A DNA stretch of 64,000 nucleotides from positions 4,278,001 through 4,342,000 of the forward strand of contig NC_070562.1 in assembly GCF_026914185.1 (NCBI RefSeq), written 5' to 3'. Below are positions 32,065-44,261 of this stretch, piece by piece. The stretch is from Puccinia triticina (taxonomy: Eukaryota > Basidiomycota > Pucciniomycetes > Pucciniales > Pucciniaceae). The position numbers and the translations under genes were made by a program. Position 1 is the stretch's first letter; every line of letters begins with the position of its first letter. A model generated the notes under the pieces. That model searched no databases. It was not told the DNA's origin and saw only the letters and a program-made list of their open reading frames with translations.

Positions 32065-34807
32065 TCACATTAAGTTGGGGGTCGCCAACGTGCGCAGGTA
32101 ATTGCTGATGATGTCGGCATTGCATGCCTTTCCAGTTAAAACCAGATCCCGTTTGAGATGCATCTTGAGGACCGCAAACAGCTTCTCAATTGGATTAAAG
32201 TCTGGTGAGTAAGGTGGGAGGTAAATTACTACCACTCGTAAATTGTTGCATATCTTCTGAATTGTCCTATGGTGTATTTTTGCGTTATCGAGGATGAGGA
32301 CGCTATTTTTCGCAGGAAACGGAGACATCGTCGGTATCTGATCATTTTATTAGTTGTAATCAAAGCCACATGAGTATCAATACATATGTCAAGTAGATAA
32401 ACAAAATACAAACATACCAATATATTAACGGATGTACTTCGCGCACTGCGAAAAACTCGTCGCGCACTGCAGGGGGCGTCCACTCGACGTCCCGGCCACA
32501 GTGCGCGGAAGCTCAAAATGCTTCGCGCACTGCAAATGAAAAGCTTGAAATTCTCGTTTTTTTTTCTGCCAGCCGACAGAGGGGATTTTTCTTTCCCCTC
32601 CTCCATTTTCTTGGGGTATTTGGACCCCCCAGCATGACATAAAAAAAGGATGATAAAAAAATACAAAAAATAAGCGGAGCGCCTCCCCGGGGCGCACCCC
32701 CCGGGGATTCTTAACCTGCTAAAAAGCCATGGATCGGGTACCCAGCCCCTCGAAAACAGAGTTCAAGGGGCAGAAGTACATACCCCATGACTTCGCCGTG
32801 CGGATGGCCGGCACAGGCTGGTCCCGGAGCGGAGTACATGCACACTCCCCCGATGACCGGCCAGCACGCACGTGGAGTGCAAATCACCGGTCATCAAGGG
32901 GATTACGCACTCCTCTTGATGACCGGAACGGTCCCGCTTATCGAGAGGAGTAAACACACCTCTTGATGACCAGAACAGTCCCGGTCATCGAGAGACTAAG
33001 CATTCCGCTTGATGACCGGAACAGTCCCGGTCATCGAGAGCAATTGATCCCCTCGATGAACGGAACGGACCCGGACATCAAGAGGAGGAACACTCTTGAT
33101 GACCGGGTCTGTTCCAGCCGTCAAGGGGAGTGTTTACTCCTCTCGACGACTGGAACAGACCCGGTCACGGTCATCGAGAGGAGTAAACACTGCTCCTCTC
33201 GACGACTGGAACAGACCCGGTCACGGTCATCGAGAGGAGTAAACACTGCTCCTCTCAACGACTGAAACAGACCCGGTCATTGAGAGTGTTCCTCCTCTTG
33301 ATGGCCGGGTCCGTTTCATTCATTGAGGGGATTAAGTGCTCCTCTCAATGACCGGAGCAAACCGTTCATCAATCCTCTCCTTGAACAGTTTGCTCCGGTC
33401 ATTGAGGGAGTGTTTCTCTACTTGGTGACCGCAGCAGACTCGGTCATCAAGATGATTATTTTCTCAATGCCCGGGTTTGTTCCGGTCATCAAGTGGTGTA
33501 TTTAATCCTCTCGATAACCGGGACCGTTCCGGTCATCAAGAGATGTGTTTACTCCTCTCAATAAGCGGGACCGTTCCGGTCATCAAGAGGAGTGCGTAAT
33601 CCCCTTGATGACCGGTGATTTGCACTCCACGTGCGTGCTGGCCGGTCATCGGGGGAGTGTGCATGTACTCCGCTCCGGGACCAGCCTGTGCCGGCCATCC
33701 GCACGGCGAAGTCATGGGGTATGTACTTCTGCCCCTTGAACTCTGTTTTCGAGGGGCTGGGTACCCGATCCATGGCTTTTTAGCAGGTTAAGAATCCCCG
33801 GGGGGTGCGCCCCGCTTATTTTTTGTATTTTTTTATCATCCTTTTTTTATGTCATGCTGGGGGGTCCAAATACCCCAAGAAAATGGAGGAGGGGCAAGAA
33901 AGATCCCCTCTGCCGGCTGGCAGAAAAAAAAATGAGAATTTCATGGTTTATTTTCTGCAGTGCGCGAAGCGTTTTGAGCTTCCGCGCACTGTGGCCGGGA
34001 CGTCAAGTGGACGCCCCCTGCAGTGCGCGACAAGTTTTTTGCAGTGCGCGAAGTACATCCGTATATTAATCAGGAAAAACTCAAAGTCCAGGCGAGTGAT
34101 TGAACCCTCCTGTATGATGCTGCCCAAGACACCAAAATCTAGAGATATCGCCGGCAGGACACTGTATCGTGTTGAGTTGCGGACCTTGCAAATCCATTTT
34201 GAGCAAAATCCCTTTTTTGTCCAGCAAAATCGACGCTGCTGTACCTCCAAGCAGACCGCACTTTCATCTGGAGAGAGAAGAGAAGAAATGAAATTCAGAT
34301 TGATCAGTGTTGGAAAAGAGGGCCATCAAAAACAAAAAACAACTCACCAGTAAAGACAAGGTAGTCGGCGGGTAGTCTGCCTAAATCCAAGCAAAACTGA
34401 GCTTGCTTGACCGGACATTGAGCTGGGTTGACGGTGCGTGCAACTACACGCGAAAGACCCAACCTCGTGGTTAACTCCCGGTGAATAGTAGTGATACAGA
34501 CGTCAATCCCTTCTTGAGCCAAACCGGATTGAATTTCATCAAGATACATAGTTGGATCGCCCAGTATCATCTCCCATACAAACTCGCTTTGCTCGGGAGA
34601 GAGCCGGAGAGGTCGACCGCGCGCTAGGTATTCAGATGGATCCCGCACAACCGCTTGAGTCAAGATGAAGAGCGCCTTCCACCATTCAAATGATTGAGTA
34701 GATATTTGATAGCCAATTGTAAGGTTGATTTGCTTGGGGGTATATCCTTTCATCAGCAGGTGTACGCAAACGGCCTTGATTTCTGGTGCATACGTAACAA
34801 ATCCCAT
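32065..34807 (-). pseudogene. Tc1/mariner-type (DDE_3) transposase, interrupted by a hAT-like element
   Basis: Minus-strand exons 34807-34348, 34267-34062 joined to 32428-32418 across the insertion (counting the 8-bp duplication once), and 32337-32065 give 313 aa in phase. The N-terminus is a helix-turn-helix (EIKAVCVHLLMKGYTPKQI). Catalytic landmarks: DESAV after VFT (first Asp), LILDNAKIHH (second Asp) and PPYSPDFNPIEKLF (Glu), with about 33 residues between the last two. It would cut and paste the element at TA. Without the 1633-bp insertion the frame looks open, so the insertion probably killed it. The insertion lies 3 bp from a splice donor. Confidence 0.88.
32429..34061. mobile_element. 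hAT-like foldback element (1633 bp), CGCGCACTGC outer motif and GACCGG inner array
   Basis: Flanked by TATATTAA at 32421-32428 and 34062-34069 (8 bp). Ends CGGATGTACTTCGCGCACTG and its complement. Inverted arms of more than 500 bp (32429-32985 and about 33520-34061) differ at few sites plus a small indel near 32690. The outer zone repeats CGCGCACTGC/GCAGTGCGCG. The inner zone is GATGACCGG..GTTCCGGTCATC palindromes related to the inner arrays at 25889 and 47142. No gene. Inserted in the Tc1/mariner transposase exon. Confidence 0.92.
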
Positions 34808-35095
34808 GGCGACGGTGGGTTGAGATGGATTGGGATTTGAATGGCTGGCCGGAAGTGGACAAGAATGAATATTTGGTTGGTTGGTGGCAGCGGTTGGGGG
34901 GAAGGGGGGGGTACCTGGCAGAAAGCAAAGCCAGTAGTTGATGGCTCATTTGCGTATGGGAGCCGGCCGGGGCTGGATTTTCAGGATTGCAAATAGTGTC
35001 CGATATCTGCAGCCCCACAGTTCATATGCAGGCACATGCACGACCTGCAGGCTCTGCTTTTTGGGAGCCACCGACATCCTTTTCCGAAAGTGCTG

Positions 35096-35192
35096 TATCA
35101 CAAAACCCGCCATTTGTCAACTTGCCCGTTGAGGAGGCGTCGAACGTATCTCTGGCTTGATTTACGAATAAGAAACTTGTGGAGCTCTCAAG
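35096..35192 (+). pseudogene. H4 pseudogene, exon 2 right part
   Basis: Continues ITKPAI then C, Q, LAR, stop, GGV, E, RISGLIYE, stop, ETCGALK, ending at a GTGAGAG donor. Normal H4 has Arg at the first two altered sites, Arg and Glu at the stops, Lys for Glu and Arg for Cys. Confidence 0.95.
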
Positions 35193-37379
35193 GTGAGAGA
35201 TTGGCTCAGTTTGGTCCCTCATCGGATCCTACACCACGGGTGAAGATTCAAAGTTTCCATCCAGAAAATTTACTGGATGGTAGGAAAAACCAAAAACCAA
35301 TTGGAATCGTTCCGGTATGGTTGAAGGACCGAAAACCAATCGGAATGCTTCTGGTATGGTCAAAGGACCGGAACCATTCCGATCACAATTCGGGTAGCGT
35401 CCAAAATGGAACGAAGTCAAAATTGATTCAACTTCATTCCAGGAAACAGACGAACTTAGCACAAGTCCCTCGCCTGCCGGGGGGCAGGGGCGCGAAGCGC
35501 CTTGCACGAAGTGCGACCTCCCGTCAGGGAGGGACTTGCGTGCAATCCACGATTCCTGGCGTGAGAGCCCCGCGTGCAGTTGGTGTTTTTTGCAGGTGGC
35601 CAACTTTGTGCCCCCAAATCCCCCACTTCCCAGAGGGCATGTTGCCCGCCTCTTGAACCGGTGAAAGACCTGCATCTCCTCTTCAAATTGGTGGTAGGCC
35701 TGCCACCATTGCCCTCCTCCCATGAGCTGGAGATTGGCTCAAAGGATCTCACTTTCCGAGAATCCTTTGAGATGACTAATAGAGTTGTACAGTTCTGTAC
35801 AGTGAATCTCACTCCCTACACGGCCACTTTTCCTCCATGATTGGAAATTTCAACCGGGAGGATCAGGCCTTATATTGGGAGCTACAAGGCTCAAATTGCA
35901 TCAAAAGAAGCGCAATACCGAGCACTCCTTAAGTTCCGAGGGGCGACTTCAACAGATGAACGGTTGATTTTTAAAAAAGGAAAATGTGAAAAAAAGCCTA
36001 ATACAGGCGGATATTCCTGGGGCTCTCAGGCCAGGTACAGGTTTTTCCAGGTAAGCCTCTCTGTGAGACAGAGACCCTGCGGGGCTCTCACAGTGAGGCT
36101 TTGTTAAGCTTGGGAAACAGACCAATCCGGTTTTTTTCCTGGATTTTCCCCGGAATATTTCCAAATATGGCTGACCACACCTCACAGAAGCATGCTCCTA
36201 TATATAAAGGGGCAGGCTAAATCCACACCAAAAAATTACTTCATCCACTCCAAAAATGGAGTGAACAGTAGTCCACTCCAACTTTCATTGGAGTGAACCA
36301 TAGTCTACTCCAAATTTTGTTGGAGTGAACAAAATTACACTCCAAAAAAGCCTGTTTTTTGGAGTGTACCCATGATGCACTCCAAAAATTTTGGAGAGAA
36401 CCCAATTCCACTCCAAAAATATTTTTTCCAAAGTAAAATGATTCATTTTTTTGGAGTGCACAGACGTTCACTCCAAATTTATTGGAGTGGTTTTCCACAA
36501 TATTCTAGTGAAAGAATTCAGAGTTCTCAAAGAGGAACAAAACCTTATGTCAGCATCATATCTAAGTTTATTAAAACCACAGATTCACAAAAAAAAAAGT
36601 CAAGGGTTTCCCCTGTACATGAGTTTTTTCAGAAACACAAAAGAGGTTTTCCCTACAAGCTAAAGAGAAAGCCAAAACAAAGTAACAATTTCAAAATTTC
36701 TAATGTACATGATGAAAAGCAACAGATTTAACGAACTCCCAGCCTGTGACATGCCACAGGTGAAAAGAGACCGGTGTTAACCCGCTCAGCCTGGCGCAAG
36801 TGCGTGGGGCAAAAGTCGGGGCTGAGGACATCAACCCGCGCAAGTGCAACGGGGGATGCCCTGAGGAAGTTTCACCATTGCTTTGAGGGACAGATATTTA
36901 TATCCTTGCCACGGCCTCCAAACGCTTTGACTCCACTGACTGTTGTCAAGTACACCATGAATCACCCCCACCGCCACGGTCAACCATCTCATTCAACACC
37001 CAATTTCACCATCGCTCTGACAACCGACTAAGCTCCGACAAGACTGCCTTTGGCATACAGTTGATAATATCACCTTTGAGTTGGATACATACAACTATCT
37101 CCACGGTCGTGGTGTTTTCACCGTAACACAACCTGATTGCCTCCCAGTCCCACGACGGGTCTGCTCTGACTACCTCAGTGTGTAAATATGTATCATTTGT
37201 CTGAACTTTGACAAAAGACCTTTGCATGAATTACTGCAGTAAAATGAAACACTTCACCCTAACACTCCTTGTAACTTGTTTTGTAGGCATCTCACCAGGT
37301 GTAAACTTGTCCTGCTCGATCCGCCCCTCAAGAGTCTGTCGAGGCCCATGACCCCTCCAACATCTGGTCGCTTGAACCT

Positions 37380-38350
37380 ATACCACATTGCAGCATCTCT
37401 CAGAGATCATGTCTTTGGTTCTCGGTGCTCTTCCCTCCTTCATCAGAAGAGAAAAAATGGACTCGTTGCATCAAGGGCTGGGAGAGATTGCGGACGAGTC
37501 ACCAGGTGCTTGGGATCAACAATTCAAATTTCAACCCGTGATGAAAATAGCAATCGCCGGCACAGGTGGTCTATGACTTGCGGCAGGGAGTCTTACCTGC
37601 GTCCTCTTCGTCAATTTCTACTCTGTCTCCTTGCTCAATACGCCTGGCCTTCTTGGCCTTCAATCTGAGGACGCCTTCGAAGACAGCCTCTCCAATGCAA
37701 GCGGCGCCCGCGACCATTTCCCTCTGCCACCAGTTCCAAATCGGTCCCTCCCGCCGTTCTCATCAAGATATCTCACCGGGTATCAAGCAAATTTCTAGCG
37801 CTCCTTCGACCACCCGCTTAGTATCCCCACGAAAAACCAACCCAACTCATCAATATGGGCTCGGGTCGTCTGCCGCCGGCCTTGCCACTGAGGAGGACAT
37901 TAGCCTTCTCTTGGCTGTACAGCTTTTGCGTGATCTCTCTCGGTCCCTGCGGACACCAAGCTGTGCTGAAATTCGCTGCCAACACCGGAGCCCAGGCTAT
38001 TGCCGGCTGTCTCACCTGTCGGTATCCATCTGACTTTCCTCCTCCCCCTCAAAGTCTAGCTGATTGAAACGATGTCTCTGTAAATCACAGCTTGTAACTT
38101 CACCAATTACATCATCGGATCCTCCAAGGAACCCCGCCATACATCAACATTCCTGTGACCGGGCTTTTTGACACTGATGTCTCATTGACCTTTGTCAATG
38201 TTGTGATCCCAATCAAAAACAAGGAAAAGCACTCGGTCGGATTGAACTGGTCGCTCTTATGCCAAGAGTTCTTTGATCTCCGAGGGACCGCTGCCGCTGA
38301 AGCCACAATTGATTGGGGTCAGTGTCGCAAGGACTTTGGTATCTCTTGAC
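37380..38350 (+). pseudogene. Gene fragments inside the hAT-like element, probably captured host sequence
   Basis: KMDSLHQGLGEIADESPGAW is followed by VMKIAIAGTGGL, the latter resembling the start of an NAD(P)-binding Rossmann domain (NmrA-like), then a stop. A second open piece at 38155-38346 (GLFDTDVSLTFVNVVIPIKN) is unassigned. Neither forms a complete gene. The sister element lacks both. Confidence 0.45.
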
Positions 38351-38802
38351 AGGCAGGCAATATATTTCTTACTAATTCAAACCCTTATCTGTGCAAATTT
38401 TTTTAGCTTCCACTGACACCGGTGACACGCAGTGGAGCGCCTCAGCTTCCGCTGGTGAAGCCTTGGTCAGCATGCACAACTTTCTCATCCTCCCCTGGCT
38501 CTGAAAGTGATTGGTCGGATTCCTTGCACGCAGGGCTGTTAAAAAACTTAACAACCCGGACCTTATAATATCACCACTAATAAATTAATGTTTTCCCCAT
38601 GTTGTCCCTGCACAAATGGAATTATTATCGAGGAAAATGTACCACACAGGATCTTGATGATGATTGAAGCTCAAATTTCAGGGGAGAGGAGATGTTAATT
38701 TGTGAACCCCTGGAAGTGTGGTGGCGTAGCTGCCTTGAACTCTAGTGTGTATTTAAAATACATCTAAAATGATGTATGTACAATTCTTTCAGTTTCTACA
38801 AT

Positions 38803-38955
38803 AGGGGGTTTCAAAGTAGACCCGCGCGTGCATGCAGGTCACTTTGCATAACCCAGTTTTGCGGGGAGACTGCAAGTTGATGTTCAACATTTGAGTTGAA
38901 TGCCGGCTTGCCTTGCCTTGCAAGTGGCATGCGCGGGTCTACTTTGAATCCCGCT
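38803..38955. mobile_element. 153-bp MITE with empty site in the sister element
   Basis: Inverted ends AGGGGGTTTCAAAGTAGACC and the complement of AGCGGGATTCAAAGTAGACC. AAT flanks at 38800-38802 and 38956-38958. The sister hAT-like copy reads TCTACAATGACTAT without the insert near 60530, so the insertion happened after the two copies diverged. Confidence 0.82.
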
Positions 38956-39459
38956 AATGACTAAAACCTTCACCAGAAATAAATTAGGAGGGATTCAATT
39001 AGGTTGATTCATGTAACCTGCATACTACTGCTATAAATTTTTCTTGGTACTCCATCCCAAGAACTTGGAATATACATTTTTCAAAGTTACAAGTTTCAAT
39101 TATACAGATTCCAAATTGCATTTTTTTAAAATTTGAGAAGCCTTAATCCACTCCAATAAATTTGGAGTAAACATCTGTGCACTCCAAAAAAAAAAAAAAT
39201 GAAAAAATCTCCCTTGAAAAAATATTTTTGGAGTGGAATTGGGTTCACTCCAAAATTTTTGGAGTGCATCATGGGTACACTCCAAAAAACAGGCTTTTTT
39301 GGAGTGAAATTTTGTTCACTCCAACAAAATTTGGAGTAGGCTATGGTTCACTCCAATGAAAGTTGGAGTGGACTACTGTTCACTCCATTTTTGGAGTGGA
39401 TGAAGTAATTTTTTGGTGTGGATTTAGCCTGCCCCTATATAAAACAGTGCCCCCATACC

Positions 39460-40540
39460 TGTCAGGCTTGGTGCTGCCAAGAGCAAGGGTGCTCTTCTAG
39501 CTACGCCGGCGACAGAGCACAGTACAGTAGCGCGCGCAGCAAAAGCGCGGTAAAAAGTGTGAAATCGCTTAAAAAGCTATTTCTAATGAACCAAAAAAAT
39601 AGATTAACGGAGGGGCCAGGGGCGCCTGGGGTTTTTTAGTGCCCTCCGCAGTTCTTACAGGGCCTACGCACTGGATGCGCAGGGGTGTTTGTAGCCTGTG
39701 ACGTCTGGGGCCCTTAACAAGGGGGTATTTGCGCGTCAAAACGCTCCCAGGAGATATAAAGGGATGGAAATCCCGGTAGAAAGGAAAAAAACACGGACTT
39801 ACTTGTAAAAGGAAGTCCGCGGCAAAAAAACACAAGCGATCCGATAAAAACCAAAGTCAAGGCGAAGGCAGGCTGGCGTACTGGTCGGTAGGACGAGTGG
39901 CGAGACTGGCTTAGGCGTCGAGCTGGTTATGAAAGGTATCTGATTCGCCCAAAGGCCCTCAATTATATATTTGAGCTACAACCGGTAGGGTTGTAGCTCT
40001 TATTGCAAATACTTCCTCGGTTTCTTGGCCGGAGGAAGTAGTGCTTCTTTCAAGGGTGACAGGAGTGAAGGGGGATTCTACTAGTCCCTTCGCTCCCGTT
40101 CACTTTATTTGTTATTTGATCCTTTTGCTATTCCTCGGCTTGAGGAATAGCGTGGTTCGTGTTCCATTATCGGCCGGGGGAGGAGGAGTAGTATAATTCT
40201 GTTTCTCTCCTCCCCGACCAAAGTGCTTCTATTTCTTGTAGAGACTACTCTCTGTTTAGTAGTCTCTTGAGAGTGTCTGACGACCCGTTCTCTTGGCTTG
40301 AGAACGGGTTTGAACTAATATTCTTTCTCCTGCCGATTCTTCGGCCGGAGCTTTATTTTCCTTACTTGTCTAAGGAATCTTTATTATTATGTGCGCGGCG
40401 CTCCGCGCCGCAGCTAGGTCTTTTTACAAGAAAGAAGTATATTTTGTACGTGGCGCTCTGCGCCGCTATTATTACATACAATTTTTGTAATACTACAATA
40501 GTTAGCCAGGCTCTAACTTATTATAGTAGCCCGGCTGACA
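39460..40540 (-). repeat. 3' LTR of the gypsy element
   Basis: Matches 50171-51273 over its length with scattered substitutions and a small indel near 39945 (a GGGGCCTTCCTTC block present only in the other LTR). Confidence 0.95.
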
Positions 40541-40581
40541 TTCCCTCTCACCAAGACAAGTTACTCGTAACTTAGCTGAGC

Positions 40582-43500
40582 TTATTTACGTTTAGAAACT
40601 CTGTAGTTACGCAGGTGAATTGCTCCATCCGGAATATTATTCTCAGGTAGCCATTCATCTTTATCTGCTGACTGGTTTCTGTATCTTCCTAGGTATAATC
40701 TTGTATCTTTACCTAAAACTCTCTCTTTTTTATCTTTGAGGATTTTATGTACTTTAAGTTGCTCTTTTGTAGGTGGCTCCTCTATTGGTATGGGCAGAGG
40801 TTTGGGGGCTGGTTCATTTTCTCTGTGAACATATCTTTTTATGAGGCTCACCGGAAACACGGGATGTTTCCTGCTGAATTCCTCTGTAAGGATTACCTCC
40901 ACTGCATTTTTACCGTGTAAGTTTTTGATTACAAATGGTCCTACAAAGGCGGGTTTGAGTTTTCTACAACCGCCCAGATTGTTAAAATTTACCGTTGAAA
41001 GAAGTACTTTATCTCCTATGCGGAATTCTGGTTCTTTGTGACTCTTGTCCCACCGCATCTTACTGTACTCAGCCGCTTTTTGAACGCATTTAGCAGCATG
41101 TTTATTTGCAGCTTCCAGCATCTGTTTAAAGTCTAAAGCTGTAGGATGTGCTAGTGGCAATTTGTCATTAAGAGTATCTTTAGGTAGTCTGGGAATCCAA
41201 CCACTTTCTAAGATATACGGCGCTTCTTTAGTAGTAGAGTGTTTACTACTATTGTAGGCCATTTCTAGGGCGGGGATTAAATTAACCCAGTCATGTGTAT
41301 ACCCGTCACTATTTTTAAATTCTAGCCCAAAGGCGCAAAACCTTTGTAGAAGATCTTCTAGTGTCTGGATCATTCTTTCTGCTAGTCCATCCGTTTGTGG
41401 ATGATACGCGGTTGAGAAGGCTAATTTGGTACCCAACATATCATGAAGATTTCTCCAGAATTCTGACGTAAATTTTGGATCTCTGTTGCTGATAATAATT
41501 TTTGGGATACCCACATCAGCCATGATTCTGTTCCAGAATAAAATAGCTACCTCCATATCGGTATCATCTTTGTGATGTGGTATAAACCTAGCTCTCCTAG
41601 AAAATCTATCTACTACCACCAGGACAGAGTTATAAGAGAAGGCTCCTCCCGGTGGTAGTCCTGTCACGAAGTCCATGTTAATGATTTCCCACCTAGTCTT
41701 GGGTTCTGCTATTGTCTGCAATAATCCAAATCTTTTTCCAGTCTGCTTATTGGCTTTTTGGCATGTTTCACAGGATTTGACATATTCTTTAGTTTGATTT
41801 TTCCAATCAACCCGCCAGGCTGTCTGTTTAATCCGTTCCAAGGTTCTATCCTTGGAGAAGTGACCTCCTCCAGCATTGTCATGGCATTCATGCAGCATAT
41901 TCTTAATGTGATTTTGTTTACTCAGGACTATCACACTGGAATGTCTATGTCTAAAGTATATTATGCCATCTAACAGAGTAAACTGTCCTGCCTTGTATGG
42001 GGTTGATAGGTATTCTGGTAAGCTAGCAATCAATTCTGGAGCACTGTTTTCATTATCCAAAATATTGATCAACTTGAGAAGTTCCAAATCTTCATTGTAG
42101 CTGATTCTGACTTCTTCAAAGAATGCATTGTCAATTTCACATACATGGATGCCTAAAATGGGGAATACATCCTCATCTTCTGGATCATAGGCAGGATTAT
42201 CTGGTGTATTAGGCAAAGCCCACCTACTCAATCCATCGGCATTAGTATGCTTGGCGCCAGCTCTATGGATAATGGTCATATGTCCTCTGTACTGTTGTAT
42301 TGCAATCTGCCATCTGAGCATGTGACAGTTAGGTGTCTTCATGTTCATTAGAGTCCGTACTGCTATACAATCTTTAACTAAAATGATTTTACAACCTTCC
42401 AGGTAATAATGTAGTTTCTCCAAGGCCCATACAAGACATAAACATTCCATTTGACTGGCTCCATATCTCATTTCCGTTTTCCGGACTTGTCTAGAAATAA
42501 ACAGAACTGGTTTTTCCACTGGAATTCCATCAATTACAAATTCCTGATGTAAAGCCACTCCTATGCCTTCAAAGCAAGCATCTATGTACAGTATAAATGG
42601 CAAAGAGTAGTCCAGTTGCGCTAGTACGGGGGCTGTAGTAATGAGCCTTTTTAATTGTTCATATTGCTCTACTCTCCCGTATGTCATCTCAAAGAAGACG
42701 TCTTTGCTACATAACTCGTATAGGCTTTTTGAGATGTTTGCAAATTTAGGTATATGCTGTCTGTAATAACTACAGAATCCTAGAAATGACTGCATTTCTG
42801 TCATTGTCTGCGGCATGGGTTTAAGCAGAACTGCGGCTACTCTGTTCTGATCTATGGCTAGAGATAATCCGGAAACTATATGACCTAAAGCCTTGAGTTC
42901 TTGAAAACCAAAATTTCATTTCTTGATTGACATTTTCAAGCCTGCTGTAATGGCTGTACGGAGGACCAGACTTATTTTTTCTAAATGATCCTCCCAGTTG
43001 GTAGAATATATGATAATGTCATCTATGTATATCATCATCCAACTTTGTCTAATAAAGGATCCAAATATTGTGTCCATCATACGCTGGAAGGGCGAAGGAG
43101 CATTTTTGATACCAAATGGCATTCTCAAATATTCATAAACTCCTAGGTGACAGATTATACGCATAAATTGTCTGCTTTCCTCTTTAATGGGTATTTGATG
43201 GAATCCTTTAAGTACGTCCATTGTGGTAATGTATTTAGCTTTCGCTAGATTATGCAGTGAATGATCTATCCTTGGTATAGGATAATTATCTGCCTTGGTG
43301 TAATTATTGAGGGCTCGGAAGTCTCCTACCATACGGGACTTTTTGTTATGCCATGCTATAATCACTGGCGTAGTTATTTCCACTTGTTCATTGTGGCCTA
43401 CTTTTCTCAGGACTTTAAGCTCTAATAGTTCTTTGATGTGAATTTCTAAAGCTTCACAAGACTTGGGGCTCAAAGGATAAGCTGCTCTCCGTAACGCAGG

Positions 43501-44103
43501 AGGGTAAGGGGGTTGACACGTAAGTTCTATTTCAATATTGTGTCCTGAGATATTCCCTATGGGTTCTTCTTTTGTACAGAAAGCTTCTTCATGCTCAAAG
43601 CAGACTTCTAACACAGCTGATTGTTGCTCCGCGGTCCGGTTACTACTAATGGCAGCTTGAGACATATAATCTTGTCGGAATTTCCTCAATTCTTTGTCTC
43701 CATGGTCTTGTCTCGGAGAGTTCTGAAAGCTGATGTTACATATCTCAAACTTTTGTTTCCGTTCACCACCTATTGTGTAGTAACTGCTTTTACTTTTGAT
43801 TACATCTATTCCGTACAAGCAGAATGTATCATTTCGAATGATGAGGTACTCACACACGGCATCTTCTAGAACTACAAATTCAACGTTTAGTCTCAAAGAT
43901 CCTTTTGTGTGCAGGAAAATAAGAGGTAACTTAACTATCCCTATTGGTTTGAGGGCTGAGTTACAACTGCTAAATTTAGCTTTGGGCGTGGGGAGAAGGT
44001 TCTTCCTCCAGTCAGGGTAACAAGAGTCTAGTAAATTGGTACTAGCACTGCTAACACATTTGGCTAGGATGAAGTCATCCCAGTTTAACTGGGATGCACT
44101 CAA
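40582..44103 (-). pseudogene. Gypsy pol: protease end, RT, RNase H, integrase and chromodomain-like C-terminus
   Basis: At 42916-44103: end of the protease, then RT with LRMPFGIKNAPSPFQ and the catalytic YIDDIIIYS. A single in-frame TGA (near 42915, in [14 protein letters not shown]) is followed by the same frame at 40582-42816: RNase H ([15 protein letters not shown]), integrase zinc finger (HECHD..., CETCQ), first Asp in NMDFVTGLP and Glu in [16 protein letters not shown]. The second integrase Asp reads ISNRDPKF instead of SDRD, an Asp-to-Asn change. The C-terminus ([20 protein letters not shown]) resembles a chromodomain, which in chromoviruses guides integration to heterochromatin. RT looks intact, but the stop and the integrase change make the copy non-autonomous. 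Confidence 0.93.
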
Positions 44104-44261
44104 CCAATCTTAGATGGGTTGATCTCAACCAATGAAATATAAAACTAAGGGGGAACCCTTGGATTTGTATTTCATCAGTTGAGATAAACCAAATTTAAAT
44201 TGGCTGAGTGCATCCCAGTTTAACTGGGATAACCTCAGCCCAGCCAATCATGCTGGCAGTG
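44046..44261. mobile_element. 216-bp CACTG-ended MITE (CACTA/EnSpm-like), copy 2
   Basis: Same length and architecture as 21301-21516. Flanked by TAG at 44043-44045 and 44262-44264. It splits the gypsy protease just after ALLDIGAFCSC. In that motif the usual D-S-G reads D-I-G. Confidence 0.87.

Larger units (their letters stand above)
28072..35095. mobile_element. Tc1/mariner-type (DDE_3) transposon with two convergent genes, 7.0 kb (5.4 kb without its nested insertion)
   Basis: Inverted ends start CAGCACTTTCAGAAAAGGAT and, on the other side, the complement of CAGCACTTTCGGAAAAGGAT, with TA on both flanks (28070-28071, 35096-35097). Similarity extends discontinuously about 240 bp inward, up to the start codons of both genes, so each terminal repeat holds a promoter. 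The left gene (28297-30485, +) has no known function; the right gene (32065-34807, -) is the transposase. It is inserted in a histone H4 exon. Confidence 0.88.
36209..39435. mobile_element. hAT-like element with CACTCCAA subterminal arrays and unrelated interior (3227 bp), copy A
   Basis: Ends GGGGCAGGCTAAATCCACAC and its complement. 8-bp duplication TATATAAA at 36201-36208 and 39436-39443. The first 350 bp and last 550 bp match the element at 57667-61019. The outer zones carry CACTCCAA/TTGGAGTG palindromes; there is no GACCGGTC core here. The interior (36560-38750) differs entirely from the sister copy and looks like captured host sequence. Confidence 0.92.

Noticed and set aside
35229..35723. 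164-codon minus-strand frame in the TA-flanked element
   Set aside because: Composition is not protein-like, and it crosses the element terminal repeat; no transposase motif.
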